From positions 124,001 to 188,000 of the forward strand of contig NZ_JAPEOX010000004.1 in assembly GCF_026340675.1 (NCBI RefSeq): a stretch of 64,000 nt of DNA, read 5' to 3'. The stretch is from Streptomyces sp. NBC_01264 (GTDB lineage Bacteria; Actinomycetota; Actinomycetes; Streptomycetales; Streptomycetaceae). The translations under genes and the position numbers were made by a program. This document shows, piece by piece, positions 16,310 to 24,292 of this stretch (the stretch's first letter is position 1; every line of letters starts with the position of its first letter). The notes below the pieces were generated by a model that was not told where the DNA came from, searched no databases, and worked only from the letters and a program-made list of their open reading frames with translations.

Positions 16310-17389
16310 ATGAAAATCGCCATCACGGGCGGCGCCAGCGCCGGTCACGTCGTTCCGGCCCTCGCTGTCGCCAGCCAGCTCCGCGACCGCGGCGCTGAGC
16401 TGGTCTTCCTCGGGCGTGAGAGCACCATCGAGCACGACTACGCCCAGCGGGCCGGCATCCCCTTCCGCCACGTCCCCTCGGCCGGGCTGCGCCGTCACCG
16501 CTCCGCCAGCAACCTGCTGATGCCGTTCACCGTCGCCCGGGGCGTCCTCGCCGCCTACAGGGCGCTGCGGCGTGAACGGCCCGACGCCCTGTTCTCCAAG
16601 GGCTCCTACGTCTCGGTGCCCGTCGGCATCGGGGCCGCCCTGGCCCGCGTCCCCGTCGTCATCCACGAGAGCGACCACTCCCTGGGCCTCGCGAACAGGA
16701 TCCTCGGACGCCTGGCCACCACCATCTGCCTGAGCGTCCCCGCCTCCGGCCCGATGCCGCGCTGGATGCGCGGCAAGACCCAGGTGACCGGACTGCCGCT
16801 GCGCGCGGACCTCACCGACGCCAAGCCCGACGTGCTACGCGACCGCCTCGGCATTCGCGCCGACAAGCCGGTACTGCTGATCTTCTGCGGAAGCAGCGGA
16901 TCCCAGCGGATCAATACCGCCATCCGCGCCCAACTCCCCGCGCTGTGCGAGCGGTACAGCGTGCTACACGTCGTCGGCAAGGGCAACCTCGACCCCCAGG
17001 TCTCCGACCGGCCCGGGTACTGGCAGCTGGAGTACCTGCACGACGACATGCCTCACGCCCTGACCCTGGCGGATCTCGTCATCGGCCGGGCGGGGGCCAC
17101 CACCCTGGCCGAACTCGCCGCCCTGGACCTGCCTGCCGTACTCGTGCCGCTGCCCGCCTCCGTCAGCCGCGGGGACCAGCTCGACAACGCGCGGGCCTAC
17201 GCCGCTCAGCACCCGGAGCGCTGCCGCGTCATCGCCGACGAGGAGCTGGCCGACACCGGCGTACTCGTCCAGGCATGCGCTGCCCTGTCCGCCGTCCCCC
17301 GCGACGGACAGGGCACCCGCGCCCGTCCGGAGGCCGCGGCCGAACTCATCGCCGATCTCGTCCTGCAGGCGGCGGACCCGCGCCGGTAG
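16310..17389 (+). CDS. MurG-like glycosyltransferase paralogue
   Basis: A 359-residue GT-B enzyme of the MurG family (GT28). It has the N-terminal glycine-rich loop GGASAGHVVPALAVA, the MurG-specific KGSYVSVPVGIGAALARVPV and IHESDHSLGLANRIL, and the donor-binding GRAGATTLAELAAL with DQLDNARAY. MurG adds GlcNAc to lipid I at the inner face of the membrane. This copy lies outside a cell-division cluster and follows the tRNA, so it is probably specialised to another acceptor. The ATG at 16310 is chosen because AAAAGGGA precedes it by a few bases and the glycine-rich loop starts at residue 7. It is probably co-transcribed with the tRNA. Confidence 0.88.
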   Translation: MKIAITGGASAGHVVPALAVASQLRDRGAELVFLGRESTIEHDYAQRAGIPFRHVPSAGLRRHRSASNLLMPFTVARGVLAAYRALRRERPDALFSKGSYVSVPVGIGAALARVPVVIHESDHSLGLANRILGRLATTICLSVPASGPMPRWMRGKTQVTGLPLRADLTDAKPDVLRDRLGIRADKPVLLIFCGSSGSQRINTAIRAQLPALCERYSVLHVVGKGNLDPQVSDRPGYWQLEYLHDDMPHALTLADLVIGRAGATTLAELAALDLPAVLVPLPASVSRGDQLDNARAYAAQHPERCRVIADEELADTGVLVQACAALSAVPRDGQGTRARPEAAAELIADLVLQAADPRR

Positions 17390-17396
17390 CACGGTG

Positions 17397-17774
17397 TCAG
17401 TCGTGGTTGCCGTACATGTCGAGGATCGCCGCCTCGCTCTCGCCCCGGTAGACGACGTGCCAGTGCTGGTGCTTGGACTCCTGGTACATGCCCAGGTTCG
17501 TCGTCACCGAGCAAGACCCGTACTCCTTCTCCACACCGGCGGCCACTTCCCGTACCACCGCCACGACCTCGTGCAGGAGGTCCTCGTCGGAGTTGCCGAG
17601 ATCGGTGAGCGAGGGGACATGCTCCTTGGGGATCACCACGATGTGCACCGGGTACGAGGGGTTGGTGTGATGGAAGGCCAGGACCCGTTCGGTCTCCTTC
17701 ACCCTCTCGATGGGAACCACGCCGGCCAGCGCCTGATGGCAGTAGAAGTCGGAAACGGTCGCAGTACCGGTCAC
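17397..17774 (-). CDS. HIT-family (histidine triad) nucleotide hydrolase
   Basis: A 125-residue protein with a HIT domain: HHTNPSYPVHIVVIPKEHV, then the histidine triad HQHWHVV. HINT-type proteins hydrolyse nucleoside phosphoramidates and aminoacyl-adenylates such as those released by tRNA synthetases. The start is GTG at 17774. It is convergent with the MurG-like gene, only 7 bp from its stop. A link to the nearby ProRS paralogue, removing stray aminoacyl-AMP, is attractive but unproven. Confidence 0.88.
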   Translation of the reverse strand: MTGTATVSDFYCHQALAGVVPIERVKETERVLAFHHTNPSYPVHIVVIPKEHVPSLTDLGNSDEDLLHEVVAVVREVAAGVEKEYGSCSVTTNLGMYQESKHQHWHVVYRGESEAAILDMYGNHD

Positions 17775-18257
17775 AGGTGCACACCCTCGCTAGGCAGAAG
17801 TCTCGGAAGGACGCGTGCCCAACGTGGACATCGGGCAGGGCCTCAACGCCAGCGTAGCGATCAGCCAACTCGTAGCCGAATCGACTCAACACCAGGCCCG
17901 CGAACGGGTGTTCGTGGAACTGGGATCGCTCGCCCTTCAAGTCATCGGCCGCTGCTTCCCAGCTATCTCCCTCACCCTCCTCAGTCCTTGGCTCCGTCTC
18001 GTTCTGAACTGCGCGTCCGCCACCATGCCGGCGGCATCCCCGTCGCGGCCCGGTCCGTGCTGCCCGCTACCCCTGAAAGGGGACGACACCCAGGGGTTGA
18101 ACGCGTCCGCTCCGGCGCCGACCTTCGCGGCAGCCGGGAGTTCCATCATCGGCGTTTCGGCCAACCACGCCTCCGCGCGCACCCGGTGCGGCGGGCGGAT
18201 CCGTGCATCCTCCACCTGTCGACGCGCGCACCATCTCGGGATTCCAGACTCGACCGA
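17775..18257. other. gap without a convincing gene
   Basis: About 480 bp between the HIT gene and the next operon. A plus-strand frame from GTG 17815 and a minus-strand frame from ATG 17940 are both open. The minus-strand start (about 55 codons, with GYELADRYAGVEALPDVHVG) reads protein-like but then runs out of frame into the HIT gene. I recognise neither. It may hold a decayed gene and the promoters of the flanking genes. Confidence 0.35.
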
Positions 18258-18310
18258 AACACATGTGTTCGATATCGCGGCGTGGTCGTTGAGCTTCACG
18301 ACCACGCCGC
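18258..18310. promoter_or_regulatory. 12-bp palindrome plus perfect 13-bp hairpin upstream of the 47-codon ORF
   Basis: AACACATGTGTT (18258-18269) is a perfect palindrome of operator type. Eight bases on, GCGGCGTGGTCGT (18277-18289) pairs perfectly with ACGACCACGCCGC (18298-18310) across an 8-nt loop. The hairpin ends 19 nt before the ATG at 18330, close to its GAGGG ribosome-binding site. It has no T-tract, so it could be an attenuator or mRNA-stability element rather than a simple terminator. Confidence 0.5.
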
Positions 18311-18329
18311 ACGACCGTCGAGAGGGACC

Positions 18330-18473
18330 ATGTTGACCTCGGCCGCCACGAACGAGCAACAGCCCGCAGCGCCCCCGTCGCCCGCCACCGTGCCCCGAGC
18401 CCTCTCCGCTGCCGACGCCTTCGCACCCCGCTCCTCGCGTGCTTCGCGCCCGGGCACGAGGAGCACGACGTGA
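18330..18473 (+). CDS. 47-residue ORF coupled to the APH-like gene
   Basis: A short ORF (MLTSAATNEQQPAAPP...SRPGTRSTT) with ATG preceded by GAGAGGGA at good spacing. Its stop overlaps the start of the next gene by GTGA, as in genuine coupled genes of this locus. The composition is Ala/Pro/Ser/Arg-rich with no recognised domain, signal peptide or cysteine-rich core. It could be a leader peptide that couples translation to the structured upstream RNA, a small modified peptide, or simply a translated leader. No modification enzyme specific for ribosomal peptides is evident in the operon. Confidence 0.45.
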   Translation: MLTSAATNEQQPAAPPSPATVPRALSAADAFAPRSSRASRPGTRSTT

Positions 18474-19354
18474 GGCAGACAAAACCGCTTCCCGCGACGG
18501 TGCGGGACTGGGCGGAGCAGCGAACCGGGCCGACCGAAGTCGTACGCGACGCCTCACACGACTGGCACCGTTCCCGAGTGTGGGAGCTCGCCGACGAAGA
18601 CGGGGGCCGCTGGTACGTGATGGTCTCGCCGTCGGCGAAGTTCCTCGCCCGCGAGACCAGGGCCTACCGCCACGTCGTTCCCGCGCTCGGGCACAGCCGG
18701 GCTCCCCATCTCCTCGACAGCCGCGCGGAGGACCTGGCCTTGCTGCTCACGGTCGCGCCGGGCGCTCCGACGCAGATTCTGGCCCTTTCCTCCGCCGTGT
18801 GGCGGGCTGTGCACGCGCGGGCCGGCATGCTGTGCGCCCAGCTACACGAGGCCGGTGAGCTTGACCGCGGCGACCGGGCCGAGGCCGAGGGGGCTCTGAG
18901 GGCCGCGGCCGACGGCGCGGAACAGTACCTGGGCCGCGCCGGGGACCGCCTCACCAAAGGCGAGCAGCAGCTGGTCCGTGACTACGCGGCCCAGCTGCGC
19001 CGCGTCGGCCCGGTGCCGCTCGGCTACATCCACGGCAACAACCAGCCGAGGTACTGGCTGTGGTCGGGGTCTGCGGTCGCGTTCGTCGACTTCGAGCGGA
19101 CCCGGCCGGCCGCCCGCGTGCAGGACCTGGTCATCCTCGCCGTCACCGCGTGGCTCGACCACCCCGACCGTAAGCAGGCCTTCCTCCGCTCGTACGGGCG
19201 AGGGCTCACCGCTGCCGAGCGGCACGCGCTGCGCTGTCTGACCGCGCTGGACGCGGTCAACTGCCTGGCCTGGGGCCCGGACAACGACCATCCCGAGGTC
19301 ACCGCCCGGGGCCGGCGGACCCTGGACCGGCTCATGAAGGAGGACCGGCCGTGA
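18470..19354 (+). CDS. aminoglycoside-phosphotransferase-fold protein with HGN in place of HGD
   Basis: A 294-residue protein of the APH/choline-kinase superfamily. The catalytic loop, normally HGDxxxxN, reads HGNNQPRYW (in GYIHGNNQPRYWLW): the catalytic Asp is Asn and the Mg-binding Asn position is not conserved. The later metal motif is FVDFERT. The N-terminal ATP lobe is weak. It may be a pseudokinase or use a different mechanism. It is coupled to the 47-codon ORF before it and to the NUDIX gene after it (both GTGA). Confidence 0.7.
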   Translation: MRQTKPLPATVRDWAEQRTGPTEVVRDASHDWHRSRVWELADEDGGRWYVMVSPSAKFLARETRAYRHVVPALGHSRAPHLLDSRAEDLALLLTVAPGAPTQILALSSAVWRAVHARAGMLCAQLHEAGELDRGDRAEAEGALRAAADGAEQYLGRAGDRLTKGEQQLVRDYAAQLRRVGPVPLGYIHGNNQPRYWLWSGSAVAFVDFERTRPAARVQDLVILAVTAWLDHPDRKQAFLRSYGRGLTAAERHALRCLTALDAVNCLAWGPDNDHPEVTARGRRTLDRLMKEDRP

Positions 19355-19827
19355 GCGAAGTCCACCGGAGCATCGTGCACGTCATGGTCCTGCTCCAGCA
19401 TCCCGTTGACGGCCGGGTGCTTACCGTGAGGCACCAGCCGCACTCGTGGCATTCCCCGGGCCTGCTCACGGTCGTCGGCGGCCGGCTCGAAGCCGGCGAG
19501 TTCTTCGACGAGGGCGCCGCGCGCGAGCTCGCCGAGGAGACCGGCATCATGATCGCCCCGGAGCGGCTGGAGTTCTGTCAGCTGGTTCACCTGCATGCCG
19601 CGGACGGGGAACGGGTGACCGGTGTGGTGTTCCTGGCGCGGGAGTGGGATGGCGAGCCGTACAACCGGGAGCCGGACACCCATAGCGACCTGCTCTGGAC
19701 GGATCCCGGCAGCCCTCCCGAGGACTGCCACCCCTTCACCCACGAGGTCCTGCGACACTTCGCCGCAGGCCTTCGCTACGCCAACGTGATCGCCCCGGAG
19801 CTGAAGGGCGGGGGTGGGACTCCGTGA
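19351..19827 (+). CDS. NUDIX hydrolase
   Basis: A 158-residue protein with a perfect Nudix box: GRLEAGEFFDEGAARELAEE followed by TGI, matching Gx5Ex7REUxEExGU. It binds Mg and hydrolyses a nucleoside diphosphate linked to another group (X). The strand pattern before the box (VHVMVLLQHPVDGRVLTVRH) fits the fold. Substrate unknown; within this operon it could trim a nucleotide-activated intermediate. It starts at GTG overlapping the preceding stop and overlaps the MFS gene by GTGA. Confidence 0.92.
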   Translation: MSEVHRSIVHVMVLLQHPVDGRVLTVRHQPHSWHSPGLLTVVGGRLEAGEFFDEGAARELAEETGIMIAPERLEFCQLVHLHAADGERVTGVVFLAREWDGEPYNREPDTHSDLLWTDPGSPPEDCHPFTHEVLRHFAAGLRYANVIAPELKGGGGTP

Positions 19828-21110
19828 CGGTCGCCGCCCAGAACGCGAAGACCACCACTTGGTCGAGGCCCGCCTTCCGGTTCCTGCTCGGCAGCGAAGC
19901 CGTGACCCTGTCCGGATCGGCAGTGAGCGCCGTCGCTCTACCTGCGCTGGCCGTGCTGGAACTGCACGCGTCCACCACCGAGGTCGCCGTGCTCGCATTC
20001 CTCGGACAGCTTCCGAACGCGGTCGCGCTATGGGCCGGGGCCCTGTCCGACCGGCATCCCAAGCGGCCCCAGCTGATCGCCTCGGACCTGACGGCGGCCG
20101 GCGCGCTGGTGACCGTTCCGGTCGCCGCCCTCGCCGGAGCGCTCACCGTCGGGCAGCTGTGCGCGGTGGCAATCGTGCTCGGTGCGGCCAAGGTGGTGCA
20201 CGATGCCGCGGCGATCAGCCTCCTGCCCGCCGTCGTCGATCCGGAACAACTCCATGACGCGAACGCGAAGCTCGGCGCGGCGTCGTCGGTGGCCGACAGC
20301 ATCGGCACCAACGCCGGTGCCGCCCTGGTCGGTGCCGTCGGCGCGGCCCGCTCGGTCCTGGTCGACGCCGTGTCCTTCCTGGTCTCCGCCGTGCTCGTCT
20401 GGCGAATGCGTGTCCCCGAGACCGCCACCGCGCCGGACGCGGCCCGCCCGAGCCTGGCGCGGGACATCGCCGAAGGCGTGCGCTACGTGGCCCGGCAGCC
20501 CACGATTCGCACCGTGATTGCGGCCCTGTCGACCCTGTCCTTCGGCCTGGCAATCATGAACACCTACTGGGCGTTCTATCTCCTAGACCGACTCGGAGCC
20601 TCCCCGTCCGCCTTCGGCGTGATCATGGGCATCGGCGGTGCCGGCGGCGTGGCCGGTGCGCTACTCGCACCGAAGATCGCCGCCCGGATCGGCATCGGTC
20701 CCACGATCATCGCGGGGTTCGCGGTCAGCCCTCTCGCCCAAGTACCCCTGCTCCTCGCAGAGCCCGGACTGCGGTGGCAGATCGTCCTGGCCGCCGCGCT
20801 GGCCGGGCAGCTGTTCTGGGCGACCGCGTCGGGGACCAGCCAACGGTCCCTGCGCCAGGCCGTATGCGACCCCGATTTCCAGGGCCGAATGCAGTCCGCC
20901 AGCACCACGCTCACCGCCGGGGCCCGCCCACTCGCCGCCGCCACCGCCGGCGGCCTGGTCCTCCTCCTCGATGTCCGGGCCACCCTCGCCATCGGCGCGC
21001 TCCTCCAAGTCGTACCCATCGTCCTCCTGGTCGCCTCCCCCATCCGCACGCTGCGGAGAATCCCTGCCCGCGTCTCCGTGCCGCCCGCCCGTGAGGGAGC
21101 CCCTTCGTGA
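19824..21110 (+). CDS. MFS transporter
   Basis: A 428-residue membrane protein with about 12 hydrophobic helices. The MFS loop motif between helices 2 and 3 is readable as GALSDRHPKRPQLIASDL. The layout resembles drug or metabolite exporters of the MFS_3/enterobactin-exporter type. It is the only transporter visible in the two neighbouring operons, so it probably exports or imports their product or precursor at the cytoplasmic membrane. It is joined by GTGA overlaps to the NUDIX gene and the first methyltransferase. Confidence 0.88.
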   Translation: MTVAAQNAKTTTWSRPAFRFLLGSEAVTLSGSAVSAVALPALAVLELHASTTEVAVLAFLGQLPNAVALWAGALSDRHPKRPQLIASDLTAAGALVTVPVAALAGALTVGQLCAVAIVLGAAKVVHDAAAISLLPAVVDPEQLHDANAKLGAASSVADSIGTNAGAALVGAVGAARSVLVDAVSFLVSAVLVWRMRVPETATAPDAARPSLARDIAEGVRYVARQPTIRTVIAALSTLSFGLAIMNTYWAFYLLDRLGASPSAFGVIMGIGGAGGVAGALLAPKIAARIGIGPTIIAGFAVSPLAQVPLLLAEPGLRWQIVLAAALAGQLFWATASGTSQRSLRQAVCDPDFQGRMQSASTTLTAGARPLAAATAGGLVLLLDVRATLAIGALLQVVPIVLLVASPIRTLRRIPARVSVPPAREGAPS

Positions 21111-21688
21111 CCACAGCGTCCACCGAGGCCGTGACCTACTGGGAGCGGCTCTGGTCCCAGGGCCGCCGCTACCGGCAACTCGACGACACTGAGAACCGGC
21201 TGCTGGAGGACCACCTCGGCCCCGGCCGCGAACGCCCCGCCCTCGACATCGGCTGTGGCGACGGCTCGCTTGCCCGACGCCTCGCCTGGCTCGGCTACCG
21301 CACGACCGGCATCGACTGCTCCCCCAGCGCCGTCGAGCTCGCCGCCGCCCAGAACCCCGGGCCCGGTCACGAACCGGTCTGGCGGTGCATGGACATCACC
21401 ACCGACGACCTCGGCGTCCTGCCGGAGCCGGCGTACGCGGTCGTCACCTGTCGCCTGGTCTACCGGTGGATCGACGACAAAGCCACCTTCCTCGACCGCG
21501 TCCGCCGCCTCGTTGCCCCGGGCGGGACCTTCTGGGTGGTCACCGAGATCTCCGGGCGCCGCGCCGCTACCGACCCCTTGCAGGGCCTCGGAATCACCCC
21601 CGCCCAGGCCGAGATCCTCACCGCGGGCTGGTCCAACGTTCAGACCGCCGACCTCGACGTCCTGCGCTGCTACGCCCTACGCCCATGA
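21107..21688 (+). CDS. class I SAM-dependent methyltransferase
   Basis: A 193-residue Rossmann-fold methyltransferase. Motif I is ALDIGCGDGSLARRL, motif II the acidic end of TTGIDCSPSAV, and the post-motif region YAVVTCRLVYRWIDD with LVAPGGTFWVVTE is typical of Methyltransf_11/25 enzymes. Substrate unknown. The GTG overlaps the transporter stop, and the stop overlaps the next gene by ATGA, so two methyltransferases are translated in series. Confidence 0.85.
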   Translation: MTTASTEAVTYWERLWSQGRRYRQLDDTENRLLEDHLGPGRERPALDIGCGDGSLARRLAWLGYRTTGIDCSPSAVELAAAQNPGPGHEPVWRCMDITTDDLGVLPEPAYAVVTCRLVYRWIDDKATFLDRVRRLVAPGGTFWVVTEISGRRAATDPLQGLGITPAQAEILTAGWSNVQTADLDVLRCYALRP

Positions 21689-22521
21689 CCCCCGCCGCCC
21701 GCGATCTGATGGAGAACCTGGTGACCACTGAGTCGGACACCGTCGAGACCTGGAACGCCTACGGCGCCCACCAACTGGCCAGAGGGCTGGAGCTGCCCAA
21801 GCTGGACCGGTGGGACTGGGGCATTCGGGACGTCCGCCCCGGCATCGAAGCCCTCGGTGACGTGAACGGGCTGCGCGTCCTCGACCTTGGCAGCGGCCTT
21901 GGCCGGCACGCCGCTGACCTCGCCGCCCGGGGCGCCGACGTCACCGCCGTGGATGCCTCCCCCGCCCAGCACCAGCGTGCCCTCGCCCGCTACCCGGACG
22001 TCCCGGGTCTGCACCTGGTGTGCGCCGACGCCGTGGCCCACCTGCGCGACGCCGATCCGTACGACCTGATCTACTCCGTCGGCTCCATGCCGTACCTGGA
22101 CCCCGACCGGCTGCTGCCCGTCCTGGCCAACAGCCTCGAGCCGGGCGGCCGACTGCTGTTCTCGGCGCTGCACACCAACTCGGACGGCATCGGGCCGTCG
22201 GCCGCGCTGGTGCCGCGCCCCGAGATCCTGCGGCTGCCCGGTACCACCGAAGACCATCCCGTGACGATGTGGGTCCTTACCCCGCAGCTGTGGGAGGACC
22301 TCTTGGTCCAGCACGGCCTCAGAATGGAATCGGTCACGGCGATCGACTCCCCGACGCCGGACAACGCCGTCCGCTACCGGCTGTACGCAGCCCGGCGTCC
22401 ACAGCGGGAGCCAAACCCGGCCTGCGGCGGACACGCTGTGCCAGTCCCCCGGAACGACGACCGAACCGTCGACCGGGAGCCGACGGCGGCCTCAGGGGAG
22501 GCGCCACCGTGGACGCGCTGA
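21685..22521 (+). CDS. class I SAM-dependent methyltransferase
   Basis: A 278-residue methyltransferase. Motif I is VLDLGSGLGRHAADL, followed by VTAVDASPAQHQRA, CADAVAHL, and the motif IV region YDLIYSVGSMPYLDP. The SMPY signature (x-x-P-Y) near motif IV suggests an N-methyltransferase-like active site, but the family is broad. The N-terminal WNAYGAHQLARG is typical of small-molecule methyltransferases of actinobacteria. The last about 40 residues are low complexity. It overlaps the upstream gene by ATGA and the following exonuclease gene by 13 bp. Confidence 0.83.
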   Translation: MTPAARDLMENLVTTESDTVETWNAYGAHQLARGLELPKLDRWDWGIRDVRPGIEALGDVNGLRVLDLGSGLGRHAADLAARGADVTAVDASPAQHQRALARYPDVPGLHLVCADAVAHLRDADPYDLIYSVGSMPYLDPDRLLPVLANSLEPGGRLLFSALHTNSDGIGPSAALVPRPEILRLPGTTEDHPVTMWVLTPQLWEDLLVQHGLRMESVTAIDSPTPDNAVRYRLYAARRPQREPNPACGGHAVPVPRNDDRTVDREPTAASGEAPPWTR

Positions 22522-23174
22522 TGCATGATCCCCGCTTCGCCGCGATGACGTTCGTGGTGATCGACTTCGAGGGCCTCACCCCAGCAGGACGGCCCGCCGA
22601 GCCGATCGAGGTCGCGGCGCTGGCACTGCGCCCCCTGGATGGCCGACTGGTGGAAGCCGGCCGGTTCGAGGAACTGATGCGACCGCCTGCCGACGTGCCC
22701 GTGACCGCGCGGGACGTCCAGCTCAAGGGCATCACCCAGCGGATGCTCACCTCGGCGGCCCCCGCTGCCGAGGTGATGGCGCAGCTCGACGCGCGCTTGA
22801 CTTCACCGCCGTACCGACTGGTCGCCCACCACGCCTCGACGGAAGCCGGAATCATCGCCCGCCAGGCAGAGCACTGCCCCGTACTCGCCGCGACACCGCT
22901 GCTGGACACGTTGCGCCTGGCCAAGGCCGTCGTGCCCGGTCTCGGCTCCTACGGATTGGACAGCCTGCTCGGCCACTACGGCATCCCAAAGCCTGCCGGA
23001 CGGCATCGGGCGATGCCGGATGTCGAGGTCACCGCCCAGGTGCTGACCCGGCTCCTGGACGACGGGTGCGCGGGCGGCCGGTGGAGCACGCTGCTCGAGC
23101 TGGACGTGGCCGCCGGATTGCAGCCCACACGGCCACCCGCGGCCCCGGACGCGGAACAGGGAGCGCTGTTCTGA
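22509..23174 (+). CDS. DnaQ-like (DEDDh) 3'-5' exonuclease
   Basis: A 221-residue protein with the DEDDh exonuclease motifs: ExoI VIDFEG (Asp and Glu), ExoII in AHHASTEAGII, and ExoIII HRAMPDVEVT (His and Asp). Such enzymes cut single-stranded DNA or RNA from the 3' end. The GTG at 22509 is chosen because GGGGAGG lies 7 bp upstream. A nuclease is unexpected in a small-molecule operon. Beside a pathway with its own tRNA, RNA trimming is a thought, but there is no direct evidence. Confidence 0.85.
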   Translation: MDALMHDPRFAAMTFVVIDFEGLTPAGRPAEPIEVAALALRPLDGRLVEAGRFEELMRPPADVPVTARDVQLKGITQRMLTSAAPAAEVMAQLDARLTSPPYRLVAHHASTEAGIIARQAEHCPVLAATPLLDTLRLAKAVVPGLGSYGLDSLLGHYGIPKPAGRHRAMPDVEVTAQVLTRLLDDGCAGGRWSTLLELDVAAGLQPTRPPAAPDAEQGALF

Positions 23175-23290
23175 CGGGGCGGCCCGTAGGAGACGCGCCC
23201 GATGCGCTGGCGACCCGTGGGGTGGCCCACCGCTGCCGAGGTGGCTGCTGATCATTCCGCCCGTACGCACTCCAAGGAGGCCTCTTCACC

Positions 23291-24064
23291 ATGAACCGCC
23301 CGCACTGTCCTTCGCTACTGGGGGTGTTCGCGCACCCGGACGACGAGAGCCTCTTGGCCGGGGGCGTGCTCGCCCAGCACCACGCCGCCGGCGCCCGTAC
23401 CGCCGTCGTCACAGCAACCTGGGGGCCGGACAGCCGCCGCGCTCCCGAACTCAGCGATGCGCTGGCCGCCTTGGGGGCCGGCGCCCCACGTCTGCTCGGT
23501 TACAACGACGCCCGCAACCCAGAGGCGGCCCCCGGCCGGCCACGCCTCGTCGACGCTCCCCTCGACGAAGCGGTCAGCCGCCTCGTCGCCCACATCCGCG
23601 ACTTCCGACCCGACATCGTCGTCGGACACGACGCCCTCGGCCAGCTGACCGGCCACCCCGACCACGTACGCACGCACCAGATCACCCTCCTCGCCGTCGA
23701 AGCCGCCGGCCTCGCCCACCTGCATCCCGAAGCGGGCCCGCCCTGGCAGCCAGCCGCGCTGTACGCGGCCACGCACCCCGAGTCCGGCGTCGGCCTGCTC
23801 CGCCCGCTACTCGAAGGGGTGGGCAAGACCGTCCTCGCGGTCCCGGACTCGTACGTGACCACCAGCGTCGACGTCACCCCCTGGGCGGACGCGAAGTGGG
23901 CCGCGATCCTCGCGCACCGCAGCGAAGTCGCACGCGAGCGTCCCCTGCCCGGCATCCTCGCCCGGCTTGCCGAAACCGACCGCAACCGGATCATCCGAAC
24001 CGAGCACTTCACCCGCCTCACCCCCGGTCCCGCAGAGGGCGACCGAGTTCAGCTGACCGCCTGA
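23291..24064 (+). CDS. PIG-L/LmbE family deacetylase (second copy)
   Basis: A 257-residue zinc-dependent deacetylase. The signature is AHPDDESLLAGG, with the second site in GHPDHVRTH. It is distinct from the copy at 11713 and closer to MshB/Mca-type enzymes, with longer loops. A strong AAGGAGG site about 10 bp before the ATG fixes the start. It is separated from the exonuclease gene by 116 bp. The substrate is presumably an N-acyl amino sugar or cysteine conjugate. Confidence 0.87.
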   Translation: MNRPHCPSLLGVFAHPDDESLLAGGVLAQHHAAGARTAVVTATWGPDSRRAPELSDALAALGAGAPRLLGYNDARNPEAAPGRPRLVDAPLDEAVSRLVAHIRDFRPDIVVGHDALGQLTGHPDHVRTHQITLLAVEAAGLAHLHPEAGPPWQPAALYAATHPESGVGLLRPLLEGVGKTVLAVPDSYVTTSVDVTPWADAKWAAILAHRSEVARERPLPGILARLAETDRNRIIRTEHFTRLTPGPAEGDRVQLTA

Positions 24065-24237
24065 CTCCCGGGCCCGTGCCGACCGCCTCTTCACCACCCA
24101 CGAGCAAGCATTCACCGATCGGAGCGAGATGACTTCGACTTCCGCACGTGGCAGGGGTCCCAGTATGACGCGCGGTCGAGAATGCGGGAGCGCGTTCGAA
24201 TCCGGGCAGCACCTTTCGGCCACACCAAGCAATTAGA

Positions 24238-24286
24238 CGCAATTTCCTGCAATAGGGGAACGAAATTGCGGCGTGGGCCCTATTCT
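24238..24286 (+). promoter_or_regulatory. inverted repeat and possible leaderless promoter
   Basis: CGCAATTTC (24238-24246) and GAAATTGCG (24262-24270) form a perfect 9-bp inverted repeat with a 15-nt spacer, in an unusually AT-rich patch. TATTCT (24281-24286) ends 6 bp before the ATG at 24293, where no ribosome-binding site is visible, suggesting a leaderless transcript. No good -35 was seen. Confidence 0.4.
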
Positions 24287-24292
24287 TTTCCC

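Noticed and set aside
17815..18336. 173-codon plus-strand ORF
   Set aside because: A ribosome-binding site of sorts exists, but the sequence has no family features and runs across the palindrome, the hairpin and the start of the 47-codon ORF.
24190..24215. T-arm-like GTTCGAATCC, possible second tRNA or att remnant
   Set aside because: The flanking bases do not pair as a T-stem and no acceptor or D-arm can be found.
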